Source of the DNA: Myxococcus eversor
Lineage (GTDB): Bacteria; Myxococcota; Myxococcia; Myxococcales; Myxococcaceae
Length of the DNA: 64,000 nucleotides
Reading direction: 5' to 3'
NCBI RefSeq assembly: GCF_010894455.1
Contig: NZ_JAAIXY010000011.1
Span: forward strand, 248,001 to 312,000
Shown here: positions 8,390 through 21,220 of the stretch, one piece after another
How positions within the stretch are numbered: the first letter of the stretch is position 1
How the letters are laid out: every line of letters begins with the position of its first letter
Position numbers and translations under genes: made by a program
The notes under the pieces: model-generated
The model's database searches: none
What the model was told of the DNA's origin: nothing
What the model saw: only the letters and a program-made list of their open reading frames with translations

Positions 8390-10534
8390 TTAGCGAGGGT
8401 TGTGGGCGCCACGGCGCCCGATGGTCAGCTCACTGATGTGCTCGAGGAAGTCGGGAATCAGCTTGGAGGAGATGATCCACATGAATGGATCAGGTCCGCC
8501 GTGGATGCCGGCCTCCTGCACGTAATCCCCCCCCTCGTCCTCACACAGGAAGTGGAACGAGGTGCGGCGTCGCGCGGCATACCAACGACGCGCGGCATCC
8601 ACCAAGGCGACATAGGTGGACGGTCCTTCTTCGGTCAGCGAGAACAGGCGGGCCATGTCCAGCAGGCAGTACAGATTCGTGCCCCGCTGACCCAGCTCCA
8701 GCACCGTCGCGGCCACGGGCACTCCACCCCGCCGGGCGACGAGAATCTCGCGCTCACGCTCGAGACCGAATTCCTTCCAGCGCGCCTGCACCGGGCGCAT
8801 GTCCATGCGCTCCCGCGTGAAGTCCAGCGCTTCCACGTAGCAGGCCGGGCGCGTGCGAGCGATGGTGTCCGCCAGCAGCGTCAGCTCCTGGGGCGTGGCG
8901 AGCCCCACCTGGATGCCCTCGTGGCTGCGGCCGGTCTGCTCGTGCGTGAGCACGTCCAGCATGTGCACCTTGCGCGTGAAGGCCAGGCCCTGGCCCGTCT
9001 CCATCTGTCGCTCGGCGTAGCGCACGTGCGCCTTGGCGATCCACGGGTTGAGGGCCTCCACATAGGCCACCACCCAGCGGAAGTCCGGGTCGCTCTGCGG
9101 GTGCTCGAACGTGCGCACGTACAAGTCGCGCATGATCTGCCCCGGCTCCGTCACGCTCGGAGGCGGCTTGCCGGGGCGCTTGGCGACCTGGTGCCCCATC
9201 CACGCGTGGCGGTAGGGCTTCATGAAGGACAGCGTCGCCTCGGGCCCGCGCTCCGACGGCCACACCGCCTGGCAGAAGAGCTGCGGGACTTCCGCGCCGC
9301 GCTTCGCCATGGTCCGGAAGGACAGCCGCAGCTCCTCGAACTCCTCGGTGGACTTGCCCGCCAGGCTGAAGAAGCCGGAGCGGGTGAACAAGTCCCACAG
9401 CCCGTCCTCCATGTCCTCGCTGGTGCGAGTCGCGGGGGATGTCGTCTGCGAGACGAAGCGCACCCAGCGCGCTTCATCCACGGAGTAGGGCTGCACGCTC
9501 AGGCCGCACAACACGTGGCCGTCCGCGCGTGGGCTGGTGACGTAACGGATTTCGCCACGCAAAGTCAGAGTCTGGCCCGCGCCGGTCTCCAGCTCGATGT
9601 GGGGCGGCAGCAGGCCGGGGAACATCAAGTCCTCGGGCTTGCAGCGGACGCACAGGCCGGAGAAGGACAGGTCCACCGCGTCGCGCTGCAGCTCGCCCAG
9701 CTCCCGCCAGAGCGGGTGGTGGAAGCGCACGCGCGCGCCGGTGGGGGCGGGGACTCGGCGGTGCCAGCGGTGACGGATGCGGAAGATGCGCGTCGGCAGC
9801 GGCGTGAAGAGGCGGTCTCCATCCGTGCCGCCCGCCTCCAACTGCATCCGGTAGGCGCTGTTGTAGCCGATGACGTCCACGTCGTAGGGCGCCTCGCCCC
9901 AATCCGTGACCGTCTCATCCGTGCGCCACTCGAGCTGGGCCGTCGCCGAGTTGAAGCGCTCCAGCACCATTTGAACCGAGTGGCCCATGCGGCGCAGCAC
10001 GCCCTTGTTCCCCGCCGCGCAGATGGCGCTGAGGATGGAGCGGATGCGCTCGGGCTGCTCGATGGTGTCCTGCATCGGGAGCGCCGAGGCCGCGGGCTCC
10101 GCCACGCCGTTGCGCAGGGCCTCCGCCAGCATGGCGAGAATCTGCCGGCCCTGCTCCACGGTGACTCCGACGAGCTGCAGGCCCACGGGCGCGCTGGCCG
10201 TCTCGGCGTCGGTGCGGATGAACGCACCCACCAGCGGACCAATCGTGACGCCGCGTCCCTTGAGGAAGACGGGCAGGGTGGGCGACTCGACCTGGTTCAC
10301 CGGGCCTCGCGGCATCACCCAGACGACGGTGGGGCTCAACCGCGTCACCTCGCCAATGGTCCCTTCCAGCGAACCCAGCGAACAGGTGATGGCGTTGGGG
10401 CCGCGACCGTGCAGCGAATAGCCCGAGTCATCCAGCGCGGCTTCCGCTGGCGGCAGCGGAATCACATTGATGAAAGCGTCTCTGCTATCGAACTCGACCG
10501 TCCGCCGGTCGGAGAGCGGGTTTCCCCCTTCCAT
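8390..10534 (-). CDS. PilZ-domain protein with acetyltransferase-like C-terminus
   Basis: Large soluble protein, 714 aa from ATG 10534, chosen because an AGAAGGGGG ribosome-binding site precedes it; an in-frame ATG at 10660 would add 42 poor-quality residues and has no such site. The middle carries a c-di-GMP-binding PilZ signature: RIRHRWHRR near residue 255 (two RxxxR registers) and DLSFSG near 287 (DxSxxG). The C-terminal ~250 residues include REILVARRGGVPVAATVLEL, which looks like the core strands of a GNAT or FemAB-type acyltransferase; this part is inferred only. The N-terminal ~200 residues match nothing I know. A plausible reading is a c-di-GMP-controlled acyltransferase working with the downstream diiron protein. 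Confidence 0.65.
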   Translation of the reverse strand: MEGGNPLSDRRTVEFDSRDAFINVIPLPPAEAALDDSGYSLHGRGPNAITCSLGSLEGTIGEVTRLSPTVVWVMPRGPVNQVESPTLPVFLKGRGVTIGPLVGAFIRTDAETASAPVGLQLVGVTVEQGRQILAMLAEALRNGVAEPAASALPMQDTIEQPERIRSILSAICAAGNKGVLRRMGHSVQMVLERFNSATAQLEWRTDETVTDWGEAPYDVDVIGYNSAYRMQLEAGGTDGDRLFTPLPTRIFRIRHRWHRRVPAPTGARVRFHHPLWRELGELQRDAVDLSFSGLCVRCKPEDLMFPGLLPPHIELETGAGQTLTLRGEIRYVTSPRADGHVLCGLSVQPYSVDEARWVRFVSQTTSPATRTSEDMEDGLWDLFTRSGFFSLAGKSTEEFEELRLSFRTMAKRGAEVPQLFCQAVWPSERGPEATLSFMKPYRHAWMGHQVAKRPGKPPPSVTEPGQIMRDLYVRTFEHPQSDPDFRWVVAYVEALNPWIAKAHVRYAERQMETGQGLAFTRKVHMLDVLTHEQTGRSHEGIQVGLATPQELTLLADTIARTRPACYVEALDFTRERMDMRPVQARWKEFGLEREREILVARRGGVPVAATVLELGQRGTNLYCLLDMARLFSLTEEGPSTYVALVDAARRWYAARRRTSFHFLCEDEGGDYVQEAGIHGGPDPFMWIISSKLIPDFLEHISELTIGRRGAHNPR

Positions 10535-10930
10535 GTCCAGGAGCCCCCTTCTCCGGTAGTGAGGAACGCCTGATGCGGATGGCGAAGTTGCAAGCACAAC
10601 AGTTCCTCCCTGCTCCAGCGGTGCTGCGGTGGGCGGCATTTCGCTATGGGTCCGTATCATACGGAGTCAGCAGGAACAGTCAAATCGAATTTGTGCAGCC
10701 TTGCTGTTTTCGGCAAGGCGGGAATCTAGGTCACTGGGTCAACCGTGACAGGTCATTTCTCCAAATTTCACCAACTGTATGCCCAGCACCCGACAACGCC
10801 ACCGCCAAGATGTCGCGCAACTGTAATGTCACCAGTCAACCACGCTCTGAGTGCTTTCTCGTAGTGAAATGGAGCAAGTCGGATTGCTCCAGTAAACTCC
10901 CTCCCACACGCCAACCAGATGAGGTGAGCG
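10535..10930. promoter_or_regulatory. Divergent regulatory region, A+T-rich
   Basis: Lies between the minus-strand PilZ gene and the plus-strand kinase-like gene. Composition is clearly lower in G+C than its surroundings, especially 10640-10870. A small inverted repeat CCTTGC / GCAAGG (10699-10718) is visible. Promoters for both genes should be here, but I could not define -35/-10 elements with confidence. Confidence 0.4.
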
Positions 10931-11494
10931 ATGAGCGCGGCGCGGGATTGGGTGGGAAGCACTTCGGGTGAAGCGACGAACGAGGGCGGACGCCCCGTGC
11001 GCGTGGCCTCCCTGGAGTCGGTGGAGGGGCCGGATTTCCACCAGGTGGATGTGGCGGCGCTCATGCGTGAATCCAAGGAATTGCTGGAAGTCACGCGAAG
11101 AATCCACGGCATCGCGGTGAAACTGGAACTTCCGGAGGAAGCGGTGCTGGCGCGGACGGGGGTGCGCCGCACACGGCAGGTGTTGTTGCTGTTGATGGCG
11201 CACGCGGCGGACCACGCCGGGGAAGCCGGGGTTCATGTCCGCCTGGATTCGCCGGACGACTTCGGTGACGAGGGGCCGCGCTTCCAGGTGGTGACGCCGG
11301 ACGCGCACCTGTCCGAGCGGGAGCTGAGGGCCGTTTTGCTGTCGCCCATGCTGGTGGGGCCGGCGCACCGGCGGCTGGCTCGCGCGCGGGAGCTGGTGGA
11401 GTCCGTGGGCGGGACATTGGATGTGGCGCGCGGCGTGGAGCAGGGGCTCACCGTGACGGTGGAGCTGCCCGCGCCGGGCCTGGCCTGCTGGTAG
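10931..11494 (+). CDS. Degenerate histidine-kinase-type ATPase domain protein
   Basis: 187-aa soluble protein resembling the second half of a sensor kinase. After a disordered N-terminus, FHQVDVAALMRES resembles the start of a HATPase_c domain, and the C-terminal ARELVESVGGTLDVARG followed by QGLTVTVELP matches the G2-box region and last strand. The N-box is not conventional: where kinases have an Asn-rich helix, this has VLLLLMAHAADHAGEAG. There is no phospho-acceptor His domain, no membrane segment and no partner regulator next to it. It may be a non-catalytic binding domain or an anti-sigma-type protein. ATG 10931 follows GAGGTGAG. Confidence 0.6.
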   Translation: MSAARDWVGSTSGEATNEGGRPVRVASLESVEGPDFHQVDVAALMRESKELLEVTRRIHGIAVKLELPEEAVLARTGVRRTRQVLLLLMAHAADHAGEAGVHVRLDSPDDFGDEGPRFQVVTPDAHLSERELRAVLLSPMLVGPAHRRLARARELVESVGGTLDVARGVEQGLTVTVELPAPGLACW

Positions 11495-11605
11495 TCGGGC
11501 CGGCGAGGACATCGAGCGCTCGTGGGCGCGCGAGAGGAGGGCGTCCTCTCGTGCCGCGCCGCTGGGTCCGATAAGTCCTGCACCCTGGAGGGGTGGCCAA
11601 ACTCC

Positions 11606-11635
11606 TTGACGGGAGGGGGGCGGGTTCTCGACTAT
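11606..11635 (+). promoter_or_regulatory. Possible sigma-70-type promoter of icd
   Basis: TTGACG at 11606-11611, an 18-base spacer, then GACTAT at 11630-11635, about 45 bases before the icd start. The -35 is good, the -10 is weak. Confidence 0.3.
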
Positions 11636-11679
11636 CCCGCGCCAATTCTTACACGGCCACACCTTCCAGGAGCACGTCC

Positions 11680-12978
<1,299 letters not shown>

Positions 12979-13011
12979 TCCCCTCACGGGGAAATGGGAG
13001 ACGGCGAATCC

Positions 13012-13956
13012 ATGGCTCAGAATCGCAAGAAGAAGATTGGCCTCATCGGCGGCGGGCAGATCGGCGGCAACCTCGCGCTGCTGGCGGTGCAGAAGTCGCT
13101 CGGTGACGTGTTCCTGTACGACATCCCCGTGGCCGAAGGTCTGGTCAAGGGCAAGGCGCTGGACATCAACCAGCTCTCGGCGGTGGACGGCTACGACTGT
13201 CGCGTCACCGGCACCACGAACTGGGCGGATGTCGCGGGCGCGGACGTGATCATCATCACGGCTGGCGTGCCTCGCAAGCCGGGCATGAGCCGCGAGGACC
13301 TGCTCGAGATCAACCTCAAGATCATGACGGACGTGGCTGCCAACATCAAGCAGCACGCCCCGGGCGCGTTCGTCATCAACGTGGCGAACCCGCTGGACGC
13401 GATGGTGTTCGCGCTCCACAAGATCGCCGGCCTGCCGGACAACATGGTGGTGGGCATGGCGGGCGTGCTGGATACCAGCCGCTTCAAGTGCTTCGTGGCC
13501 GAGGCGCTCAACTGCTCCATCCGTGACGTGGATGCGCTGGTGCTCGGCGGCCACGGCGACGACATGGTGCCCCTGGTGCGTCACAGCACCGTGGGCGGCG
13601 TGCCCCTCACGGAGCTCATCGCGAAGGACAAGCTGGACGCCATCGTCAAGCGCACCCGCGAGGGCGGCGCGGAGCTGGTCGGCCTGTACAAGACGGGCAG
13701 CGCCTACTTCGGGCCCGCGGCCTCCTCCATCGCCATGGCGGAGAGCTTCATCTTCGACCGCAAGCGCATCCTGCCGGGCGCGGCGCTGCTGAAGGGCCAG
13801 TACGGCATCAGCGACTACTTCTTCGGCACCCCCGTGCAGATCGGCGCGGGCGGCATCGAGAAGATCATCACCGTCGACCTCAACGAGGCCGAGAAGACCG
13901 AGCTGGCGAAGTCCTTCCAGTCGGTCAAGAAGACGGTCGACTCCGTCAAGCTGTAG
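13012..13956 (+). CDS. mdh: Malate dehydrogenase (LDH-like, NAD-dependent)
   Basis: Interconverts malate and oxaloacetate. 314 aa, belonging to the LDH-like MDH group rather than the mitochondrial type. NAD-binding [13 protein letters not shown] near the N-terminus, substrate arginines in [14 protein letters not shown], and catalytic His in [12 protein letters not shown] chose ATG 13012 because [15 protein letters not shown] is the usual start; an in-frame ATG at 12994 would add six residues. Lies directly behind icd and is probably in the same transcript; a hairpin at 13973 follows it. Confidence 0.95.
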   Translation: MAQNRKKKIGLIGGGQIGGNLALLAVQKSLGDVFLYDIPVAEGLVKGKALDINQLSAVDGYDCRVTGTTNWADVAGADVIIITAGVPRKPGMSREDLLEINLKIMTDVAANIKQHAPGAFVINVANPLDAMVFALHKIAGLPDNMVVGMAGVLDTSRFKCFVAEALNCSIRDVDALVLGGHGDDMVPLVRHSTVGGVPLTELIAKDKLDAIVKRTREGGAELVGLYKTGSAYFGPAASSIAMAESFIFDRKRILPGAALLKGQYGISDYFFGTPVQIGAGGIEKIITVDLNEAEKTELAKSFQSVKKTVDSVKL

Positions 13957-13972
13957 TCCGTTCCAGTCGTGG

Positions 13973-14000
13973 AGCCCGCCGGAAGCAGTCGGCGGGCTTC
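13973..14000 (+). terminator. Hairpin after mdh
   Basis: AGCCCGCC at 13973-13980 pairs with GGCGGGCT at 13991-13998, starting 17 bases after the mdh stop. There is no T-run, so it may be Rho-assisted or only attenuate transcription into sdhA. Confidence 0.5.
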
Positions 14001-14178
14001 GCGCCTGATGCCGCGGATGACGCGGGCTTATCGTTTTCGACGCCGCCGTTGCGGCGCGGTTCCGCCAAGTTAACTAGCCTGTAGAACTCGCACGGGGATG
14101 TCCGGAGCGTGGCGCGCCAACGTGGCGAGCCGGCTGACGGCTGGCGCGTCCGGGACCCCGGCAGTCAAGGAGACGATG

Positions 14179-16056
14179 ATGGCAGCAGCAGCGCGGTTCA
14201 CGGTGGTGGGCGGCGGACTCGCCGGGCTGATGACGACGATCAAGCTCGCGGAGGCGGGCCACCAGGTGGATGTGCTCTCGCTCGTCCCGGTGAAGCGCTC
14301 GCACTCGGTTTGCGCCCAGGGCGGCATCAACGGCGCGGTGAACACCAAGGGCGAGGGCGACAGCCCGGAGATCCACGTCAAGGACACGCTGCGCGGCGGC
14401 GACTTCCTGGCCGAGCAGATCTCCGTGAAGGGCATGTGCTACGCGGCCCCCGGGATCATCTACCTGTTGGATCGCATGGGCGTGACGTTCAACCGCACGC
14501 CGGAAGGGCTGCTGGACTTCCGTCGCTTCGGCGGCACGCTGCACCACCGCACCGCCTTCGCCGGCGCGACGACGGGCCAGCAGCTGCTCTACGCGCTGGA
14601 CGAGCAGGTCCGCCGCTATGAGGCCGAGGGCAAGGTCACCAAGTACGAGTACTGGGAGTGGCTCGGCACGGTGAAGGACGAGGGTGGCCGCTGCATCGGC
14701 AGCGTGGCCGTGGACCTTCGCACCATGGAGATCCGCACCTTCCCGGCGGAGGCCGTGTGCCTCGCCACGGGTGGCCCCGGAATCGTCTTCGGTCGTTCGA
14801 CCAACTCCATCATCAACACCGGCACCGCAGCGGGTCGCGCCTACATGGAGGGCGCCATCTACGCGAACGGTGAGTTCATCCAGGTGCACCCGACGTCGAT
14901 TCCGGGCGAGGACAAGCTGCGCCTGATGAGCGAGTCGGTGCGCGGCGAGGGTGGCCGCGTCTGGGTGCCCCGGAAGAAGGGCGACACGCGCGGGCCCCGG
15001 GACATCCCGGAGAGCGAGCGTTGGTACTTCCTCGAGGAGAAGTACCCCAAGTACAAGAACCTGGTGCCCCGCGATGTGGCCACGCGGGAGATCTTCATCG
15101 TCTGCCGCGACCTGGGCATGGGCATCGGGGGCAGGGACGGCGTGTACCTGGATGTGACGCACATCCCGGCCAAGACGCTGGACGCCAAGATCAAGGGCGT
15201 CATGGAGATCTACGAGAAGTTCGTCGGTGACGACCCGCGCGTCACGCCGATGGTCATCTTCCCGGGCATGCACTACTCGATGGGCGGCCTGTACGTGCAG
15301 TTCGAGGCCGACCCGAAGACGCTGACGCCGCTGGAGGGCAGCCCGAAGAACCAGTCCACCAACATCCCGGGCCTCTACGCCGCGGGCGAGGCGGACTACG
15401 CGTTCCACGGCGGCAACCGCCTGGGCGCCAACTCGCTGCTCTCCTGCATCTACTCGGGGATGATCGGCGGCCCGGCGATGGCGTCCTTCGCCAAGAGCAA
15501 CACGACGAGCGCGGCGGCCATGCCGGAGAAGTACTTCCAGGACGCGAAGCGCTACTGGGAGGACCGGTTCGGGACCATCAAGAAGATGTCGGGCCCGGAG
15601 AACCCCTACGGCCTGAGCCAGGAGCTGGGCGACGTGATGACGGAGAACTGCACCGTCGTCCGCTACAACGACCGCCTGAAGAAGACCGTGGAGAAGATCC
15701 GCGAGCTGAAGAGCCGTTGGAAGAACGTCAACGTCCTGGACACGGGCAACTCGTCCAACCGGTCGCTGTCGTACACCAACCAGCTCTGGAACATGCTGGA
15801 GCTGGGCGAGGTCATCGCCACCAGCGCGCTCTTGCGCGACGAGAGCCGCGGCGCGCACTACAAGCCGGACTTCTCGCTGCCCGAGCCGAAGACGAAGGAC
15901 CCCAACGAGGACCCGTCGTGGATGGCTCAGTGGCAGGCGCGCCACGACAAGTGGGCGAAGACGACCATCGCGAAGTACGCGGAAGAGGGGCCGAACATCT
16001 CCTACGAGGACGTCCCGACGCCGGTGTTGAAGCCCGAGCCGCGCTGGTACGCGTGA
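14179..16056 (+). CDS. sdhA: Succinate dehydrogenase/fumarate reductase flavoprotein subunit
   Basis: Catalytic FAD subunit of respiratory complex II, oxidising succinate to fumarate. About 625 aa. The FAD-linkage region KRSHSVCAQGGINGAVN, the active-site stretch TLHHRTAFAGATTGQQLL and the C-domain GGNRLGANSLLSCIYSG are all present. Two adjacent ATGs (14176, 14179) follow AAGGAG; the second gives the better spacing. The subtype looks like the B. subtilis-type enzyme used with menaquinone, consistent with the men genes in this window. No cytochrome b (sdhC) gene precedes it: the 220 bases upstream hold no membrane ORF. Confidence 0.95.
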   Translation: MAAAARFTVVGGGLAGLMTTIKLAEAGHQVDVLSLVPVKRSHSVCAQGGINGAVNTKGEGDSPEIHVKDTLRGGDFLAEQISVKGMCYAAPGIIYLLDRMGVTFNRTPEGLLDFRRFGGTLHHRTAFAGATTGQQLLYALDEQVRRYEAEGKVTKYEYWEWLGTVKDEGGRCIGSVAVDLRTMEIRTFPAEAVCLATGGPGIVFGRSTNSIINTGTAAGRAYMEGAIYANGEFIQVHPTSIPGEDKLRLMSESVRGEGGRVWVPRKKGDTRGPRDIPESERWYFLEEKYPKYKNLVPRDVATREIFIVCRDLGMGIGGRDGVYLDVTHIPAKTLDAKIKGVMEIYEKFVGDDPRVTPMVIFPGMHYSMGGLYVQFEADPKTLTPLEGSPKNQSTNIPGLYAAGEADYAFHGGNRLGANSLLSCIYSGMIGGPAMASFAKSNTTSAAAMPEKYFQDAKRYWEDRFGTIKKMSGPENPYGLSQELGDVMTENCTVVRYNDRLKKTVEKIRELKSRWKNVNVLDTGNSSNRSLSYTNQLWNMLELGEVIATSALLRDESRGAHYKPDFSLPEPKTKDPNEDPSWMAQWQARHDKWAKTTIAKYAEEGPNISYEDVPTPVLKPEPRWYA

Positions 16057-16130
16057 GTCACCGGGGAACTTTCTGGGTGGGCCCGTGCGCGAGCGCGGGT
16101 CCCCGCAACTGACTTGAAGGGTCGAGCCAC

Positions 16131-16937
16131 ATGGACACCGCACAGGCAGGCGCCGTCAGCACCCAATCCATCTCCTTCCGCATCTGGCGGCAGGACGCTC
16201 CGGACCAGCCGGGCCGCTACGAGGAGTTCAAGGTCCCCTATCGCAAGGGCGCCAACGTCATCTCGTGCCTGATGGAGATCCAGCGCAACCCCGTCACCGT
16301 GGAAGGCAAGCGCGTGCCCCCGGTGGTCTGGGACGCCGCGTGCCTCGAGGAGGTCTGCGGCAGCTGCGCCATCAACATCAACGGACGGGTGCGCATGGCG
16401 TGCTCGGCGCTCATCGACAAGCTGGAGCAGCCGATCACCCTGGAGCCCATGAGCAAGTTCCCCGTGGTCCGGGACCTGGCCGTGGACCGCAGCCGGATGT
16501 TCGAGGCGCTCAAGAAGGTGAAGGGCTGGATTCCCACGGACGGCACCCACAACCTGGGGCCGGGCCCGCGCCAGTCTCCGGCGGACCAGTCCACGATGTA
16601 CGTGCTCTCCACGTGCATCACGTGCGGCAGCTGTCTGGAGGCGTGCCCGCAGGTCACCATGGGCAACGACTTCGTGGGCGCCGCGGCCATCAGCCAGGCC
16701 CGCCTGTTCAACATGAACCCCACGGGCAAGCTGAACTCCGAGGAGCGCGTGCGCGCGCTCATGGGGCCCGGCGGCGTGCAGGACTGCGGCAAGGCGCAGA
16801 ACTGCGTGAAGGTCTGCCCGAAGGAGATTCCGCTCACCACCTCCATCGCGATGATGAACCGTCAGGTGACCAAGCTGGTCATCAAGGACCTCTTCTCGCA
16901 GGAAGAGGAGAAGAAGAGCCACAGCGGTCCGGGGTGA
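16131..16937 (+). CDS. sdhB: Succinate dehydrogenase iron-sulfur subunit
   Basis: Carries electrons from the SdhA FAD to quinone. 268 aa. An N-terminal plant-ferredoxin-like domain binds 2Fe-2S through CLEEVCGSCAININGRVRMAC (residues ~67-87), and the C-terminal ferredoxin domain has CITCGSCLEACP and CGKAQNCVKVCPKE for the 4Fe-4S and 3Fe-4S clusters. Seventy-four bases after sdhA on the same strand, with a weak AAGGG ribosome-binding site. The membrane anchor subunit is absent here as well, so complex II must recruit an anchor encoded elsewhere. Confidence 0.95.
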   Translation: MDTAQAGAVSTQSISFRIWRQDAPDQPGRYEEFKVPYRKGANVISCLMEIQRNPVTVEGKRVPPVVWDAACLEEVCGSCAININGRVRMACSALIDKLEQPITLEPMSKFPVVRDLAVDRSRMFEALKKVKGWIPTDGTHNLGPGPRQSPADQSTMYVLSTCITCGSCLEACPQVTMGNDFVGAAAISQARLFNMNPTGKLNSEERVRALMGPGGVQDCGKAQNCVKVCPKEIPLTTSIAMMNRQVTKLVIKDLFSQEEEKKSHSGPG

Positions 16938-17214
16938 CACGTCCGTCACTCGCGTGACGTGCGAGCGGCCTCGTGCGCGTGTCCTCCGGGACACCGCATG
17001 GGGCCGTCGCCGTTCGAGCGTTCGCCCCGTCGCTCGGGCGAGGTGAAGGCGGCCTCATCCACGCGGACATTCCTGGTTATCAGCTGTCCACACGCTGCCG
17101 CACCGCGGTGTGTGCAGGGTCAAACGGCCTTGCCATCCGTCGGTTTCTGCGCAATGAGGGCGACGCGCTGACGCCTGTAAGGGGTCGTCCCCCTCGTCTC
17201 CACATGGAGCCTCG
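16938..17214 (+). promoter_or_regulatory. Gap between sdhB and sucC
   Basis: Non-coding, 277 bases. A CACAC...GTGTG inverted repeat lies around 17089-17112. Long enough to hold a separate promoter for sucCD-ndk, but no clear -10 element was found. Confidence 0.35.
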
Positions 17215-18375
<1,161 letters not shown>

Positions 18376-18415
18376 TCCGCGCGCTTCATCGCCCACACTT
18401 TTTTGAAGGAGCGCC

Positions 18416-19312
<897 letters not shown>

Positions 19313-19343
19313 CACCCCTCAAGGGAACAAGGAGCCAGTCAAA

Positions 19344-19787
19344 ATGGCCATCGAGCGTACGCTTTCCATCATCAAGCCGGACGGTCTGCAGAAGGGCGTC
19401 ATCGGGAAGATCATCAGCCGCTTCGAGGAGAAGGGTCTGAAGCCGGTCGCCATCCGGCTCCAGCAGCTCTCCCAGAAGGAGGCGGAGGGCTTCTACGCGG
19501 TCCACAAGGCCCGGCCCTTCTTCAAGGACCTGGTGCAGTTCATGATCTCCGGCCCCGTCGTCCTGATGGTGCTGGAGGGCGAGAACGCCGTCCTGGGCAA
19601 CCGCGACATCATGGGCGCCACCAACCCCGCGCAGGCGGCCGAGGGCACCATCCGCAAGGACTTCGCCACCAGCATCGACCAGAACACGGTGCACGGCTCC
19701 GACAGCCTGGAGAACGCGAAGAACGAGATCGCGTACTTCTTCCGCGAGACGGAAGTCCAGCCGTACGACTACACCGCCAAGAAGTAG
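19344..19787 (+). CDS. ndk: Nucleoside diphosphate kinase
   Basis: Transfers the gamma-phosphate of ATP to NDPs through a phospho-histidine. 147 aa, full length. Starts [18 protein letters not shown]; the nucleotide-binding Arg and Asn are in [13 protein letters not shown] and the catalytic His117 is in [16 protein letters not shown]. Placement right behind sucCD, with an AAGGAGCC ribosome-binding site, suggests co-expression so that the triphosphate made by SucCD can be spread to other nucleotides. Confidence 0.97.
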   Translation: MAIERTLSIIKPDGLQKGVIGKIISRFEEKGLKPVAIRLQQLSQKEAEGFYAVHKARPFFKDLVQFMISGPVVLMVLEGENAVLGNRDIMGATNPAQAAEGTIRKDFATSIDQNTVHGSDSLENAKNEIAYFFRETEVQPYDYTAKK

Positions 19788-19994
19788 GGCGGCGGGGCCC
19801 CCAGCGGGCTCCTGACCGGCGGCCCGGTGTCGGCACCCGCGAGGGGGGCTGGCCCGGGCCGTTGGCTTTCCAGCGGGGCAGGGAAGGGCCCTACTGGCTG
19901 GGGCAGGACTCAGGGGCCGGGCGCTCCTTTGACTTGTCGTGCCCAGGTGTGGGAAGGGACGCCCCGGGCCCTACCGTTCACTAGCGCGACGACG

Positions 19995-21131
19995 ATGACC
20001 GACACCTCCGCCACCCCCTCTCTTCCCGTCACGGAGCCCCTGCCGGCGCCCGCGCCAGCGAAGCTCGTGGACGTGGCCAGCCTGTCGATGGAGGCGCTCA
20101 CCCGCTTCGTCACCGAGCAGCTGGGCGAGCGAGCCTTCCGCGCCCCGCAGGTCTACCGCTGGCTCCACCAGCGCGGCGCCACCTCGTTCGACGAGATGAC
20201 GGACCTGTCCAAGGTCCTGCGCGAGAAGCTCAGGGTCGCCGCGGAGATCATCCCGCTGGTGAAGGACCTGGAGCAGCGCAGCATCGACGGCACCATCAAG
20301 TACCGGTGGAAGACGCGGGACGGGCGCTACATCGAGTCCGTCTACATGCCCTCCGAGGACCGCAGGACGCTGTGCGTGTCCACCCAGGTGGGCTGCGCCA
20401 TGGCCTGTAGCTTCTGCATGACGGGCACCATGGGCCTCAAGCGCAACCTGACGGCCAGCGAGATCGTCGCCCAGGTCCACGCGGTGAACCGCGAGGTTCG
20501 CAAGAACGAGGGCCACGAGACGCTGCGCCCGCTCTCCAACCTCGTGTTCATGGGGATGGGCGAGCCGCTGCACAACTTCGAGAACCTCAAGACGGCGCTC
20601 GCCATCCTCCAGTCCGGGGACGGGCCGAACTTCAGCCACCGCCACATCACCGTGTCCACCGTCGGCCTCGTTCCCATGATCGAGCGCTTCGGGCAGGAGA
20701 CGGACGTGAAGCTGGCCATCTCCCTCAACGCCAGCACCGACGAGCAGCGCAGCAAGACGATGCCCGTCAACCGCAAGTGGAACATCGCCGCGCTGCTGGA
20801 CGCGTGTCGCAAGTTCCCGCTGCGCCAGGGGCGCCGCATCACCTTCGAGTACGTCCTCATCCAGGGCTTCAACGACACCGACGAGGACGCCCATCGCCTC
20901 ATCCAGCTTCTCAAGGGAATTCCGGCGAAGGTGAACCTGATTCCCTACAACGAGAACCCCGGTCTGGGTTTCCAGACCACCGCGGAAGAGCGGGCCGAAG
21001 AGTTCCGGGCCATCCTGTCGGATGGTCACGTGGCCGCGTACATCCGCAAGAACCGGGGCCGGGACATCGCGGGTGCCTGCGGGCAACTCGCGAATCGTGG
21101 TGAGGCCAGTCCGGCCGAAAGCACGACATAA
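19995..21131 (+). CDS. rlmN: Dual-specificity RNA methyltransferase RlmN
   Basis: Radical-SAM enzyme that methylates C2 of A2503 in 23S rRNA and A37 in some tRNAs. 378 aa from ATG 19995; the open frame reaches 19827 but the extra stretch is Gly/Pro-rich and not RlmN-like. After a Pro/Ala-rich leader comes LGERAFRAPQVYRWLHQRGA, the CxxxCxxC cluster motif CAMACSFC, the GEPL motif in MGMGEPLHNFENL and the C-terminal cysteine in GACGQLA that forms the methyl-carrying intermediate. No good Shine-Dalgarno is visible. It precedes a ribosomal-protein operon on the same strand. Confidence 0.93.
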   Translation: MTDTSATPSLPVTEPLPAPAPAKLVDVASLSMEALTRFVTEQLGERAFRAPQVYRWLHQRGATSFDEMTDLSKVLREKLRVAAEIIPLVKDLEQRSIDGTIKYRWKTRDGRYIESVYMPSEDRRTLCVSTQVGCAMACSFCMTGTMGLKRNLTASEIVAQVHAVNREVRKNEGHETLRPLSNLVFMGMGEPLHNFENLKTALAILQSGDGPNFSHRHITVSTVGLVPMIERFGQETDVKLAISLNASTDEQRSKTMPVNRKWNIAALLDACRKFPLRQGRRITFEYVLIQGFNDTDEDAHRLIQLLKGIPAKVNLIPYNENPGLGFQTTAEERAEEFRAILSDGHVAAYIRKNRGRDIAGACGQLANRGEASPAESTT

Positions 21132-21145
21132 AGTCCCGAGCTTCC

Positions 21146-21175
21146 TTGACAATCCAGCGGGTGCGGCGTTAAGAG
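21146..21175 (+). promoter_or_regulatory. Likely promoter of the rpsP operon
   Basis: Consensus -35 TTGACA at 21146-21151, a 17-base spacer and TTAAGA at 21169-21174, about 45 bases before the rpsP start. The -10 is imperfect, but the -35 is exact and the position is right. Confidence 0.45.
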
Positions 21176-21220
21176 CGCCACCCCGTTTCCATCGTTGTTA
21201 CCTGTTCGTTGGAGCACTCC

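Noticed and set aside
8387-10573. 728-aa plus-strand open frame opposite the PilZ protein
   Set aside because: Very rich in His, Arg and Gln with no motif; the minus frame has the PilZ signature and a ribosome-binding site.
13957-14178. Hidden sdhC (cytochrome b) before sdhA
   Set aside because: Only 222 bases, no hydrophobic open frame in any phase; too short for the family's usual ~200 aa.
14074-16143. 689-aa minus-strand frame opposite sdhA
   Set aside because: Arg/His/Val-rich antisense shadow; sdhA on the plus strand has complete FAD and active-site motifs.
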